Below, piece by piece: positions 16,251 through 25,259 of a stretch of 64,000 bases of DNA (its first letter is position 1; every line of letters starts with the position of its first letter). Position numbers and translations under genes: made by a program. The notes under the pieces are model-generated. The model ran no database searches. It was not told the origin of the DNA and saw nothing but the letters and a program-made list of their open reading frames with translations. Origin of the DNA: Chryseobacterium vaccae (GTDB taxonomy: Bacteria > Bacteroidota > Bacteroidia > Flavobacteriales > Weeksellaceae); NCBI RefSeq assembly GCF_009602705.1, contig NZ_VSWH01000001.1, positions 248,001 through 312,000 of the forward strand, written 5' to 3'.

Positions 16251-18389
16251 ATGAAAAAAAGTAAAGAAAATAAGAACGAAAAGTTAAATCAGCTTGAATC
16301 GTTAAGTACATCCAATGATATTGAGATGCTAACAACCAATCAGGGTCTGAAAATTAATAATAATCAGGATTCCTTAAAGTCAGAAGAAAGAGGTCCCACA
16401 TTATTGGAGGACTTTATTCTTAGAGAGAAGATCACTCATTTTGATCATGAAAGAATTCCTGAGAGAATTGTCCATGCGAGAGGATCGGGAGCTCATGGTG
16501 TTTTCAAGCTTCATAAAAACATGGAGAAATATACAAAAGCAGGATTTTTAAATCAGGTCGGAAAAGAAACTCCTGTATTTGTAAGATTTTCTACTGTAGC
16601 AGGAAGTAAGGGAAGTACTGATCTGGCAAGAGATGTCAGAGGATTCGCAGTTAAATTCTATACGGAGGAAGGGAATTATGATCTGGTAGGAAATAATATT
16701 CCTGTATTCTTTATTCAGGATGCCATGAAGTTTCCTGATCTGATTCATGCCGTAAAACCCGAGCCTGATAACGAAATTCCCCAGGCCGCTTCTGCTCATG
16801 ATACGTTCTGGGATTTTATATCATTAATGCCTGAAAGTATGCACATGATTATGTGGGCAATGAGTGATCGTGCTATTCCCCGTAGCCTTAGAATGATGGA
16901 AGGTTTTGGGGTTCACACATTTAAGTTCATTAATAATGAAGGTACAGTAAATTTTGTGAAATTTCATTTTAAACCTAAGCTTGGTGTTCATTCCGTAGCA
17001 TGGGATGAGGCTCAGAAAATATCAGGTATTGATCCTGATTTTCATAAAAGAGATCTTTGGGAAGCCATTGAAAACGGGAACTTTCCGGAATGGGATTTCG
17101 GAGTACAGATTATTCCTGAAGAGGATGAAAATGATTTTGATTTTGATCTGTTGGATCCTACCAAACTAATTCCTGAAGAGTTGATTCCTGTACAAATTAT
17201 AGGAACATTGACACTGAATAAAAACCCCGAGAATTTTTTTGCAGAAACCGAGCAGGTGGCTTTTCATCCTGGACATCTTATTCCGGGGATTGATTTCAGT
17301 AATGACCCTTTACTTCAAGGCAGACTGTTTTCCTACACAGATACACAGTTATCTAGGTTAGGATCTCCTAATTTTCATGAGATTCCTATTAACCGCTCTG
17401 TTAACGGTGTTCATAATAATCAGCGTGATGGCCATATGAGACAGCAGATCGTAAAGGGAAAAGTAAGTTATGAACCTAATACGATTGGGGGTGGGTGTCC
17501 TTTTCAGGCAATGATGAAAGAAGGGGGTTTTACTTCGCATCAGGAAAGAGTTTCAGGAAATAAAATACGGGCACGAAGTAAAAGTTTTGTGGACCATTAT
17601 TCGCAGGCCAAATTATTTTATAACAGCCAGTCAGATCATGAGAGAAAACATATTCAGAAAGCTTTGATTTTTGAATTGTCTAAAGTCAATATTCCCGACA
17701 TTAGAGAAAGGGTAGTAGGACAGCTAGGATATATCGATAGGGACCTAGCTGCTAAAGTTGGTGAAAAATTGGGGATAAAAGTAAAAAAACTGGATCAGCC
17801 TAATCAAAGTATTCCAGCTGACCAAAACCCAGATACTTTACAAAGTGAATCTCTGGAGCCTAAGCCAGATAAATCAGAAGCACTCAGCATGCATAATACG
17901 ATTAAAGATACAATTAAAAGCAGGGTGATTGGATTTATTGTAGCTAATGGGTTTAATGAGGATAAGGTGAACATATTGAAGAATAAATTGGAGTCTCTTC
18001 ATGCAAGGGTAGATTTTATCGCGCCAAGTATGGCACCTGTGAAGTCTGAAAAAGGAACATTAATTAACCCTAAACATACATTGACAAATACGGCAAGTGT
18101 ATGTTTTGATGCATTGTATATATGTTCAGGGAAAAATGCAGTGCAGGAACTTTTAAATAGTGAGAATAAAAATGGAGTGTTGAATTTTGTAAATGAGGCC
18201 TACAGGCATTGTAAAGCAATTTACTTTGGAGATGAAACCGAAGAAATTTATATTTTTAGCAATATTTCCGATAAAAAGCATGACGATCCTGCAGTTATTA
18301 CATCAGAGCATCAGAACGGGATTGAAAAATTTGTAAAAGCAGTGGCAGGACATAGAGTTTGGGAGCTTGAAACGGAGCGGAACAGTTAA
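16251..18389 (+). CDS. katE: large-subunit catalase (HPII type)
   Basis: 712 residues, with the length and architecture of clade-2 catalases. Catalytic His75 is in VHARGSGAHG, the catalytic Asn is in the VGNNIPVFFIQDA stretch near 148, and the haem ligand Tyr362 is in FSYTDTQLSRLG. A C-terminal class I amidotransferase/DJ-1-like domain spans about residues 560-705 (RVIGFIVANGF... VDFIAPSMAPV). It breaks down H2O2 to water and oxygen in the cytoplasm. The N-terminal 45 residues are a hydrophilic extension. It stands alone as a transcription unit. Confidence 0.93.
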   Translation: MKKSKENKNEKLNQLESLSTSNDIEMLTTNQGLKINNNQDSLKSEERGPTLLEDFILREKITHFDHERIPERIVHARGSGAHGVFKLHKNMEKYTKAGFLNQVGKETPVFVRFSTVAGSKGSTDLARDVRGFAVKFYTEEGNYDLVGNNIPVFFIQDAMKFPDLIHAVKPEPDNEIPQAASAHDTFWDFISLMPESMHMIMWAMSDRAIPRSLRMMEGFGVHTFKFINNEGTVNFVKFHFKPKLGVHSVAWDEAQKISGIDPDFHKRDLWEAIENGNFPEWDFGVQIIPEEDENDFDFDLLDPTKLIPEELIPVQIIGTLTLNKNPENFFAETEQVAFHPGHLIPGIDFSNDPLLQGRLFSYTDTQLSRLGSPNFHEIPINRSVNGVHNNQRDGHMRQQIVKGKVSYEPNTIGGGCPFQAMMKEGGFTSHQERVSGNKIRARSKSFVDHYSQAKLFYNSQSDHERKHIQKALIFELSKVNIPDIRERVVGQLGYIDRDLAAKVGEKLGIKVKKLDQPNQSIPADQNPDTLQSESLEPKPDKSEALSMHNTIKDTIKSRVIGFIVANGFNEDKVNILKNKLESLHARVDFIAPSMAPVKSEKGTLINPKHTLTNTASVCFDALYICSGKNAVQELLNSENKNGVLNFVNEAYRHCKAIYFGDETEEIYIFSNISDKKHDDPAVITSEHQNGIEKFVKAVAGHRVWELETERNS

Positions 18390-18391
18390 AA

Positions 18392-18415
18392 ATTTTGTAA
18401 AATAATTTACAAAAT
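18392..18415 (+). terminator. weak AT-only hairpin after the catalase
   Basis: ATTTTGTAAA-ATAA-TTTACAAAAT, a perfect 10-bp stem of mostly A-T pairs, directly after the stop codon. There is no clear T-run. Confidence 0.4.
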
Positions 18416-18663
18416 CCAAAAAATGTATGATGGGTGTAAAGATAGTGTGAATATGTGCAGTATATTATATTTAAGATTACGCATGTTTGTAAACTGTTAT
18501 CCAGTTTTACTTTTTTGTTACCACTTTTTGCAAGATGTTCAATCGTTAGACTGCCTATTGGCCGGTTTTTTTAAGAGATTTTATTGACCTATTTTTATAT
18601 TTTCGAATAGGTCATTAAATAGGTCACTTTTAATATGCCCTTTTTTGATACTAGCGCTAAAAC

Positions 18664-18699
18664 AAAAACGCTGTAAACATCAATGTTTACAGCGTTTTT
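18664..18699 (-). terminator. terminator of tRNA-Ser copy 1
   Basis: A perfect 17-bp stem (AAAAACGCTGTAAACAT) with a 2-nt loop, downstream of the tRNA 3' end on the minus strand and ending in TTTTTG. Confidence 0.85.
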
Positions 18700-18719
18700 G
18701 CTTATTTTGGTTTCTAGCC

Positions 18720-18807
18720 TGGCGGAGAGTGAGGGATTCGAACCCCCGGACCTGTTACAGTCAACAGTTTTCAAGACTGCCGCAATCGACCACTCTGCCA
18801 ACTCTCC
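18720..18807 (-). tRNA. tRNA-Ser (anticodon UGA), copy 1, CCA encoded
   Basis: On the minus strand: acceptor GGAGAGT pairs with ACTCTCC, then discriminator G and an encoded CCA (TGG at 18720-18722 on the plus strand). The anticodon stem-loop is GCAGT-CTTGAAA-ACTGT, anticodon TGA. A long variable arm, typical for serine, and a T-loop TTCGAAT are present. The body is identical to the copy at 57102-57186; the two differ at the 3' CCA. Confidence 0.95.
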
Positions 18808-18841
18808 CTGAACTTCGGCTGTACCGTCGTTTTCAGTGGTG

Positions 18842-18874
18842 CAAATATAGAAAAATTTATATTAATTCCACAAA
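18842..18874 (-). promoter_or_regulatory. promoter of tRNA-Ser copy 1
   Basis: Minus strand TTTG (18874-18871), 21 bp, then TATATTTG (18849-18842), matching the Bacteroidota -33/-7 arrangement. Confidence 0.7.
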
Positions 18875-19130
18875 TAAAAACAGTTCAGAATCTATATATC
18901 TTGTTACTTACTGTATTGAAATTAAAAGTTTCCATGTTGTACAAAATTGATAAATGTACTGGTTACCGGACCGTTATCCGTAGGATTATTGGTGGATTAA
19001 ATGCCCTCTAAGTTTTTTCATTTTATAGTAAAAAATTTAGAGGCAAAATTATATGCAAAGCTTACTTTGATTTCCAAAATTATTCAGAAACTTCATTAAT
19101 TTATAACATTACGATATTATTTTAAAAAAG

Positions 19131-19484
19131 ATGAAGAAGGCTGGAAAATGGGAATGATGATGTTAAAAAGCCAGGGCAGTTAAGTGATCTCAGTAGGAGA
19201 TTATAGTTTTTGGGCTACTTCCGGATTAAACCCGGATTCCAATGCTTTCAATGGAGGAAGTTTAGGCAATATAGCTGGTGTTATGGAACTCAATGGCAAC
19301 AAAAGATATAAATGGTGAAGTTATTGAGGGAATAGGAATGAAGCCTGATATCTATGTAACGTCTCCTACTGATGCAGAACTCGCCTGCCGTTTTTGTAGA
19401 CAGGATGATGATAGAAGCCGTAAAATATCTCAATACCAAATAATCTGGACTTATAGAATGATGCAAAAAAACATGGAGACTTAA
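19131..19484 (+). pseudogene. degenerate gene fragment, possibly an S41-type peptidase end
   Basis: Pieces of coding sequence in different frames: DEEGWKMGMMMLKSQGS near 19130, VGDYSFWATSGLNPDSNAF near 19196, and DINGEVIEGIGMKPDIYV near 19305. The last resembles the C-terminal dG..iEG.Gi.PDi.v motif of S41 (Tsp-like) peptidases. Frame changes and stops show it is broken. The family call is tentative. Confidence 0.4.
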
Positions 19485-19500
19485 CTCTCCATGTTTTTTT
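19464..19500 (+). terminator. strong hairpin terminator
   Basis: AAAAAAACATGGAGA / TCTCCATGTTTTTTT, a perfect 15-bp stem with loop CTTAAC. Confidence 0.8.
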
Positions 19501-19581
19501 GGTGAATACTTTTTAGATCACATTTTAATCTCCTTTATTATACTCAATTTATTCCAGAATGAAGTGCCATTTATAACCTTA

Positions 19582-20532
19582 TTAAGTAATATCAGACTTA
19601 TGTTTCCAATGGTAGTAGGTCCATTCTATACCAAATAATCCGGAATGGATTTCAATATCGAGATAATCATTTTTTCCAAACTTATTATAGATTTTAGGTT
19701 TTACATTGATTATCATAGGCTTTGTATATTCTCTCAGTTGGTACGTGCGCAAGTAGCCACTATCCTTCATATGTTTGAAAAGGTCAATTTTATTCGTAAG
19801 AATTTCATATTTCTTATTTTCAATGGTGAGAAATACTTTACCAGGAGTTAAGACTTCTGCTTCTGGATGTAAGTGTGGATGTTTTGTTGCTGATATGTCT
19901 ATCCAAAATGGGGTAGGATTCATCTTTTCTTTCGGAATAACCTTAAACTCATAATTTGCCATTTTCTGTGACCCTTCCGAGTCCATTTTTTCGGATACAT
20001 AACTTTCTTTGTCGGTAATAAAATATTCTTTAGATGATGGTTGGGAAAAATCAAAAGATATATTAATGGCTAAAAAGAATGGGATACAGTAGAAACTCAT
20101 TGTCATTAAGATCTGCTGGGTTTTAGTTGAAATATTCTTACTTTTCGCTTTGATAAAAAAAGCTGCTGCCAGAGTTAAAAGGAATAAAATGAGCGGGTTA
20201 ATTAGAGTGAATTGATACAGTTCTGAAATTTTCCAAATGATGCAGAAATATAAAATAGGGGAGGTAAGAAACAGAAGCTTATAGCTAAGATACAGATCAA
20301 TATTTTTTCTGTCAGTATCATTCATGAAAAACCTGATCCAGGGAATACAAAAAATGATGATACAGAGAAATTTGAACTGCAATGATAACGGATCTGAAAA
20401 CAATAAAATTGTACATAAAATTATTCTTGTAATGAGAGAAAATATAATATTTAGAATAATTCGTATGTTATATTTGTCCATTAATTTTTTGAATAAATAT
20501 AGCATAATTTTTTGTTGAATCATCATTGTCAA
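19582..20532 (-). CDS. hypothetical membrane protein
   Basis: 316 residues. The first about 175 residues hold five or six hydrophobic helices; the remainder is a soluble domain with FWIDISATKHPHLHPEAEVLTPGKVFLTIENKKYEILTNK and WTYYHWKH. Not recognised. AT-rich codon use and isolation between a gene relic and an AraC regulator suggest accessory DNA. No function can be supported. Confidence 0.65.
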   Translation of the reverse strand: MTMMIQQKIMLYLFKKLMDKYNIRIILNIIFSLITRIILCTILLFSDPLSLQFKFLCIIIFCIPWIRFFMNDTDRKNIDLYLSYKLLFLTSPILYFCIIWKISELYQFTLINPLILFLLTLAAAFFIKAKSKNISTKTQQILMTMSFYCIPFFLAINISFDFSQPSSKEYFITDKESYVSEKMDSEGSQKMANYEFKVIPKEKMNPTPFWIDISATKHPHLHPEAEVLTPGKVFLTIENKKYEILTNKIDLFKHMKDSGYLRTYQLREYTKPMIINVKPKIYNKFGKNDYLDIEIHSGLFGIEWTYYHWKHKSDIT

Positions 20533-20660
20533 AAAATAGGTATATGTTGGTTTCTATTCAAACAATATATAAAGTATATTATTATCTTATCTTTTAATGT
20601 TACGTATCTAAAAAAATGTAACTTTATAGTATAGACAACGTGAATGATAGTAATGAGGGG

Positions 20661-20668
20661 TATGTTTG
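20661..20668 (+). promoter_or_regulatory. -7 element of the AraC gene
   Basis: TATGTTTG, an exact TAnnTTTG match, 18 bp before the ATG. No TTG is seen at -33. Confidence 0.5.
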
Positions 20669-20686
20669 TTTTAGAGAAATCACATT

Positions 20687-21517
20687 ATGGATCATCAACC
20701 GCTTCCCATAACACCTGCCCTTGACAGATATATCGCAAGTGCCAGTTATTTTTTGCAAAGCGCAGGAGAGTTTTGTGAATTTAAGATGGTGCCAAGGATG
20801 TTTTCAACACTGTTTTTTGTGATAGAAAAAAAGAATTCTCTTGAAATGTCTAATGGTACGGAAGTCCATAAATTCCAACCCAATTCCATTTACGCTTTGG
20901 GTGTAGGGAATCTTCCTGCGTCATTCCATGTGATATCCGAAATAGAGGTTATTTTGATACAGATGCACCCTGGTATGTCGTGCCTGTTCCACAATGATGA
21001 TGCACACATTTCTACCAATCAGCGGTTTGATATTACCGATATAGACCAAAGTATCAAAGATCTGAACGAAAAGCTGGCTTATGCCGATTCGATTAGGATA
21101 AAATGGCAACTTATACAGGAATATCTTATGAGAAAATTCCGGGTAAATCTACCAGACAAATACGGAGCAGTTGCAAAAGCCATCAATATTCTCCAAAAAA
21201 GTTCAGGAAATTTTCCTGCCCAGAATTTCAGCGGGCAAGTGTTTACCAGCCACAGAAATCTGAATTATCTTTTTATGGAGTATATTGGTTTCTCACCGAA
21301 GAAATATGCCGACATTATCCGTTTTAACACTTTTGTGAATCAATATATAAAAAAACCAGAATTACTGTCTGATATTGCCTTTCAATGTGGTTATCACGAT
21401 CTTTCACATCTGAATAAAGATTTTATGCGATACATCGGGACTTCTCCGTCGGATTATTTTGAAAACTTTCATTCCGATGTCAATAACTGGTGCGAGCTGG
21501 ACCGTTTCAATTCTTAA
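20687..21517 (+). CDS. AraC family transcriptional regulator
   Basis: 276 residues. The N-terminal about 130 residues look like a small cupin-type sensing domain (GTEVHKFQPNSIYALGVGNLPASFHVISE). The C-terminal about 95 residues are the AraC double helix-turn-helix, ending with DIAFQCGYHDLSHLNKDFMRYIGTSPSDYF, the family signature. The lipoprotein 106 bp downstream is a possible target (inference). The effector is unknown. Confidence 0.9.
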   Translation: MDHQPLPITPALDRYIASASYFLQSAGEFCEFKMVPRMFSTLFFVIEKKNSLEMSNGTEVHKFQPNSIYALGVGNLPASFHVISEIEVILIQMHPGMSCLFHNDDAHISTNQRFDITDIDQSIKDLNEKLAYADSIRIKWQLIQEYLMRKFRVNLPDKYGAVAKAINILQKSSGNFPAQNFSGQVFTSHRNLNYLFMEYIGFSPKKYADIIRFNTFVNQYIKKPELLSDIAFQCGYHDLSHLNKDFMRYIGTSPSDYFENFHSDVNNWCELDRFNS

Positions 21518-21623
21518 AAATTTCCATTTTTTACAAACAACACTACTTAAAGCGAGAGTACCTTTGGATAGAACTAAGGGTATTTTTTATGCCAAAACGT
21601 GTTGAAAATTTAAAATTAAAAAA

Positions 21624-22184
21624 ATGGAAAAATATTTTAAAATTATTACAGTGGTATTTTTTTTGGTCATTACCATATCGTGCAGCAAAGACGATGAAGC
21701 CTCTGAACTGAAAACATATCCCGAAGAAAACCCACTGGCACTGTATCTTGAGAAATCTGAATTTAACCAATCGACAGCCAATCATGTTGATACTCTTTAT
21801 TCTGAACAAGGATTTCAATTTAAGCCAAAAGTAAAAGGTATAATGAAGGCAGTAACACTTAAAATTCCGGATAATGCAACTAATATACGTGTTACTATTT
21901 GGAATGCTGATACCCATGTCATTATCAAAACAATAACAGTTCCGAATGTGAATGCCAATACAGAAATACGCCAAGAGATTGAGCCTTTGGAAATGGTTCC
22001 TGAAACAAGATACAGTATTGTTTTCAATGGAAATGACTATTACGAACGTTTAAGAGCAAATGGCTCCGAACAAAATGCTCCGATAGATGCCGGAAACGTA
22101 TCGATAATTTATACCGTTTTTGTTGATGGAAATAGTCAAAATTACCCATGGCCTATGCAAAAAAATCTTATTTGGGCGATATAA
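21624..22184 (+). CDS. lipoprotein with a DUF4082-like beta domain
   Basis: 186 residues. Lipoprotein signal with lipobox ITISCSKDD (Cys near 20), so membrane-anchored. The body (GFQFKPKVKGIMKAVTLKIPDNATNIRVTIWNADTHVIIKTITVP..., PLEMVPETRYSIVFN) matches the pattern of DUF4082-like domains: extra-cytoplasmic beta-sandwich modules that describe changes in shape or appendages. Role unknown. It is followed by a terminator. Confidence 0.75.
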   Translation: MEKYFKIITVVFFLVITISCSKDDEASELKTYPEENPLALYLEKSEFNQSTANHVDTLYSEQGFQFKPKVKGIMKAVTLKIPDNATNIRVTIWNADTHVIIKTITVPNVNANTEIRQEIEPLEMVPETRYSIVFNGNDYYERLRANGSEQNAPIDAGNVSIIYTVFVDGNSQNYPWPMQKNLIWAI

Positions 22185-22185
22185 G

Positions 22186-22217
22186 TTTTGTTTTTCAGCA
22201 AACAAAATAGTTTTTTT
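22186..22217 (+). terminator. terminator after the DUF4082-like lipoprotein
   Basis: TTTTGTTT / AAACAAAA hairpin followed by TTTTTTT, 2 bp past the stop codon. Confidence 0.65.
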
Positions 22218-22299
22218 AGTGTAAGTTGTGTATTTAAAAATGAAAACAAAAATTTTAATTATATTTCTTATAATTAGAAGGTAAGAATTATGCTGTAAA

Positions 22300-22478
22300 G
22301 TCAGGCGATACTATATTTATTCTTAGAGAAACTCTACACTTGCATCAAGTCTTTAGAAAATAATCCGGAGATCCTGATAACAATATTCCAGCCTGAATCC
22401 AAAGAGGTAGAAGATTTTTTCAGCTACATTAGTGAAAAGAGGGAGGTAGATAAAGATATAATACCAGAAGGATGGTAA
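22300..22478 (+). pseudogene. short coding remnant
   Basis: An open stretch without a proper start codon reading ILYLFLEKLYTCIKSLEN, then FQPESKEVEDFFSYISEKR and IIPEGW-stop. It looks protein-like but lacks an N-terminus, so it is probably the tail of a deleted gene. Not recognised. Confidence 0.3.
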
Positions 22479-22491
22479 ATTAAAAACGACT

Positions 22492-23190
22492 ATGGAAAGA
22501 AAAAGTAAAATATTAATCCTGTTTTTTATTGCTGTAGTAGCGGTGTCACTTACAGGATTTTTCAATTCTTATATTAGATTTTTGCCGGAACCAGATAGGT
22601 TTCCGTTGGTTATTCATATTCATTTTGCGGCGTTTGTCTGTTGGTTTGCCTTACTTATTATTCAACCTGTTTTGATAAAGCAGAAAAAGTATGAGCTGCA
22701 TCATACAATAGGGAAATTGTCCTATTTTATTGCTCCGGTGTTGGTTGTTACTATTCTTATTTTGGTAACGAGTCAAACCAGGCGAGAAATACATATTTCT
22801 GAAGACAGAGCTGCGGTTACTGCATTCATTGGTTTGTTGGATGCCATTTCGTTTTCTGTATATTATCTCATTGCTATGTTAAATAGGCACAATTTGAGAT
22901 GGCATGTTGCCTTTCTTATTGCTGCAACCTTAATTATCCTGAACCCCGGAATGTCGAGATTGCTCAATCATATCAAACCCGGTTTGGGTTTGCCTGCGGC
23001 AGTTTTTCTTCCATTTTTAGTTTCGATAAGCATTATTCTCATTGAAAAGATTAAATGTAAAAAACCGGTTTTAAAAAGCCCTTACTTTCTGTTCTTTTGC
23101 TGTTGGACACTAGAAATAGTATTGTTTATCACCGTTCCGAATACAGAGTTCTGGCATTTGGTGGTAAGAAAGATATTGAGTATCACGTAA
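22492..23190 (+). CDS. multi-pass membrane protein, unknown family
   Basis: 232 residues with about six or seven transmembrane helices. Conserved-looking features are GFFNSYIRFLPE, IHIHFAAFVCWFALLIIQPVLI, HHTIGKLSYFIAPVLV and RWHVAFLIAATLIILNPGMSR. The pattern of histidines in helices recalls Bacteroidota proteins annotated as DUF2306-like or haem-associated membrane proteins, but this is only resemblance. It ends 160 bp before the left edge of the integrated element. Confidence 0.7.
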   Translation: MERKSKILILFFIAVVAVSLTGFFNSYIRFLPEPDRFPLVIHIHFAAFVCWFALLIIQPVLIKQKKYELHHTIGKLSYFIAPVLVVTILILVTSQTRREIHISEDRAAVTAFIGLLDAISFSVYYLIAMLNRHNLRWHVAFLIAATLIILNPGMSRLLNHIKPGLGLPAAVFLPFLVSISIILIEKIKCKKPVLKSPYFLFFCCWTLEIVLFITVPNTEFWHLVVRKILSIT

Positions 23191-23276
23191 GATTATTTAA
23201 AATTATTTTGATGAAGAACTGTATAATAGTCTAGGCAATGATATATTTAAATACATCATAAACGCTATAAACAAAA

Positions 23277-23307
23277 AAAACCTGCAAATCATTGATTTGC
23301 AGGTTTT
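23277..23307 (-). terminator. orphaned tRNA-Ser terminator at the left edge of the element
   Basis: A perfect 15-bp stem (AAAACCTGCAAATCA) with a 1-nt loop and an A-run on the plus side, that is a T-run for minus-strand transcripts. The same hairpin, slightly changed, serves the tRNA at 57.1 kb (57005-57036). Here only a 3' fragment of the tRNA remains next to it, as expected when an element separates a tRNA gene from its terminator. Confidence 0.75.
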
Positions 23308-23349
23308 ACCATTTTTTTGATGTCTTTTGAAAACTTTTGTTTTCACATC

Positions 23350-23374
23350 TTGCGGAGAGTGAGGGATTCGAACC
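23350..23374 (-). repeat. attL: 3' fragment of tRNA-Ser
   Basis: Begins TTGCGGAGAGTGAGGGATTC and is identical to the last 23 nt of the tRNA gene plus 2 flanking bases at 57099-57123. After 23374 the identity stops abruptly, so the rest of the tRNA is absent. Confidence 0.8.
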
Positions 23375-23425
23375 TAATAGATTAAGTAATTGAAAATCAA
23401 ATGATTTAAAATTTACTTTTCAAAA

Positions 23426-23445
23426 GTGCCACGAATTTGCCACAA
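23426..23445. repeat. arm-type recombinase repeat, left
   Basis: GTGCCACGAATTTGCCACAA: two TGCCAC half-sites 11 bp apart in direct orientation. Nearly identical to 56939-56960 at the other end. Likely recombinase arm-binding site (inference). Confidence 0.55.
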
Positions 23446-24109
23446 CTCCAATATTTTATGGATAAGCTACAAAATCTTAACAACTCAACTAAAAAATATA
23501 CTTTAGTTTCGATATGCAAATATAGGTATTAAATTGTTATGGAAATATTAACAGCTTGATCTATGGGGTAAATATGACTTATTTTGTTTTTTTGAAGGGT
23601 GAAAGACTAATTTATGATCCAAAACTTTGAGTCTAGAACAACCTTTTGTTTACCAGTGTTTAAAAATATCAGGGGACAAATGGATCACATGCTAAATTAA
23701 AATCTAATAAACTGTTTAAAGATAGTTATATTGTTGTGTTACACAAAGTCAAAATTGAATTTTCACTACATTTGGAAAAACTGCTGGGCTTTTAGGATCT
23801 AAGTAATTATCAGCATTGTTTTATAGTGGCTGCCTTTGCTAAAATAGTAATTGATATCATTCTTTTAAAATTAAATTATCTTTTTTGCCCCATTTTTATT
23901 TTACCTGAATACTGCTAAGTTTATCGTTATCGACATATAAAAGTTTAGAAAAAATTAAATAGGTAAATTATTTTAAATATTGATAATCAAGTGTTTTTAT
24001 TTGTGAAGTGGTAAATATAAACGTATTGTATCTAGGAAAAAATTCGGAAATCGTCATATATAATATTTATTGGGATGGTAACCTGCTGTTAATATTGTAA
24101 TCATATAAT

Positions 24110-24280
24110 TTATATATCAGCAATAGTATTTATTGTGACATAATAATCAATGGCTTCTTTAGATGCTTTGTTAATTGGTGGTAACCAAATAATCCATCCG
24201 GTGTAGGCCCTTTCTTTATAAGCTTTGAAAGGGATCAGCCTTACAGGCGTTCTTTTAATTTTTACAATAATCCAATACAA
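24110..24280 (-). pseudogene. short minus-strand coding remnant
   Basis: 56 codons with no ATG (TTG at 24280), reading LYWIIVKIKRTPVRLIPFKA, YKERAYTGWIIWLPPINK, ASKEAIDYYVTINTIADI-stop. The composition is protein-like. Not recognised; probably the end of a lost gene, or a small gene with a TTG start. Confidence 0.3.
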
Positions 24281-24413
24281 TGGATTTTAAAGATATAGAA
24301 TAAATAAAATACATTGTTAAAAGTTCTTGCTATGCTGTTGGCAAAATGCTACAAGTCATACCGTAAAATGATTATCAATAAAATTGAAAGGGGCTAATAA
24401 AAATAAGCGCAAC

Positions 24414-24785
24414 ATGAATGAACGAAAAAATAAATGTAGAAGTGAGGAAATATCAGAAAAATATTTTGAGTTTTTAGATTGTCACATAGATGATGTTCTT
24501 TCTGCAAGAACGGCAGATTTGATGGGTTTGAATCAGATTGCGTCAGAATTGGCAATTTCTCATAAACATCTTATAGATAGTAATCAGCATGAATTCGGAA
24601 AGCATCCTGGTTATTTTTACGATTTTAAAATCATAGAAAAAATAAAGGAAATATTATTGAAAGCAGATATGTCCATTGCTGCAATCGCGAGAAAATTTAT
24701 ATATGATCTTTCCAATTTTTCAAAGTTTTTCAAAAACCGGACAGGGCAGACTCCTGGAAGTTTCCGCATGCAGAGTAAGCCATAA
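24414..24785 (+). CDS. AraC-type HTH regulator, short
   Basis: 123 residues from ATG 24414 (a TTG 30 bp upstream is less likely). It consists almost entirely of an AraC-type DNA-binding domain: LNQIASELAISHKHLIDSNQHEFGKHPGYFYDFKII as the first HTH and SIAAIARKFIYDLSNFSKFFKNRTGQTPGSFR as the second. No sensor domain is present. The bidirectional hairpin at 24858-24890 separates it from the next, convergent gene. Confidence 0.8.
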   Translation: MNERKNKCRSEEISEKYFEFLDCHIDDVLSARTADLMGLNQIASELAISHKHLIDSNQHEFGKHPGYFYDFKIIEKIKEILLKADMSIAAIARKFIYDLSNFSKFFKNRTGQTPGSFRMQSKP

Positions 24786-24857
24786 TTTTCCGGAAAGTTC
24801 ATTATGCTTCCCCTTATAAAAGATCTAAAAGATTTCTGGAGATAGGCCCTGGAGAAC

Positions 24858-24890
24858 AAATAGGGAGCCCTGAAAAAAAGCTCCCTATTT
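24858..24890. terminator. bidirectional terminator
   Basis: AAATAGGGAGC / GCTCCCTATTT, an 11-bp stem with an 11-nt loop, between convergent genes. Confidence 0.75.
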
Positions 24891-24917
24891 AATATTAAAA
24901 ATAATAATAATGATATC

Positions 24918-25244
24918 CTATTGAAAAATCCTCCGCCATTTGGTCAAGGTATTTCTACTCATTCCGAAGTGTTCGGCTACCTGAAGGTTATTCATTCTGT
25001 GATTTTTTTGATAATTAAGGATGCGCAGAATATCAGACTCATTATAGGAACGAAGTTTTTGATTCATCTTTTTCAGGTTCTGGTCTTTGGTGCCAAATAT
25101 TCTGTTATTCAGTTCCACGATATCTAAGGCGGAAAGCATTTTTTTTCCTATTAACTTTTCGCATTCCGCTTTTTTATGGGGAAATTTTTTTTCAATGATA
25201 TCCGAGTAAATTCGTTTATAGTTAGGTTGATTATGTTTGTTCAT
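24918..25244 (-). CDS. HTH protein, orphan transposase-like DNA-binding protein
   Basis: 108 residues. The C-terminal half is a helix-turn-helix (ILNYQKNHRMNNLQVAEHFGMSRNTLTKWRRIF) of the type found in the first ORF of IS3-like elements. No catalytic partner or inverted repeats are seen here. It lies 15 bp after the related HTH gene on the same strand. Pairs like this are frequent in Chryseobacterium-type genomes and usually labelled transposase, but a regulatory role for the adjacent surface-protein locus is equally possible. Confidence 0.65.
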   Translation of the reverse strand: MNKHNQPNYKRIYSDIIEKKFPHKKAECEKLIGKKMLSALDIVELNNRIFGTKDQNLKKMNQKLRSYNESDILRILNYQKNHRMNNLQVAEHFGMSRNTLTKWRRIFQ

Positions 25245-25259
25245 GTCTATTTGATACTG

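Larger units (their letters stand above)
23375..24413. other. gene-poor left end of the element
   Basis: Very AT-rich. It contains the arm-like repeat at 23426-23445 and one possible coding remnant on the minus strand (24110-24280). Nothing else is recognised. Confidence 0.5.

Noticed and set aside
18595-18950. Open reading frames over the tRNA-Ser gene on both strands (68 and 101 codons)
   Set aside because: They run through the tRNA and its terminator; the same frame recurs over the second tRNA at 57099-57281, so they are by-products of tRNA sequence.
23375-24383. A riboswitch or small RNA in the left end of the element
   Set aside because: No conserved fold could be recognised; only AT-rich sequence with short hairpins.
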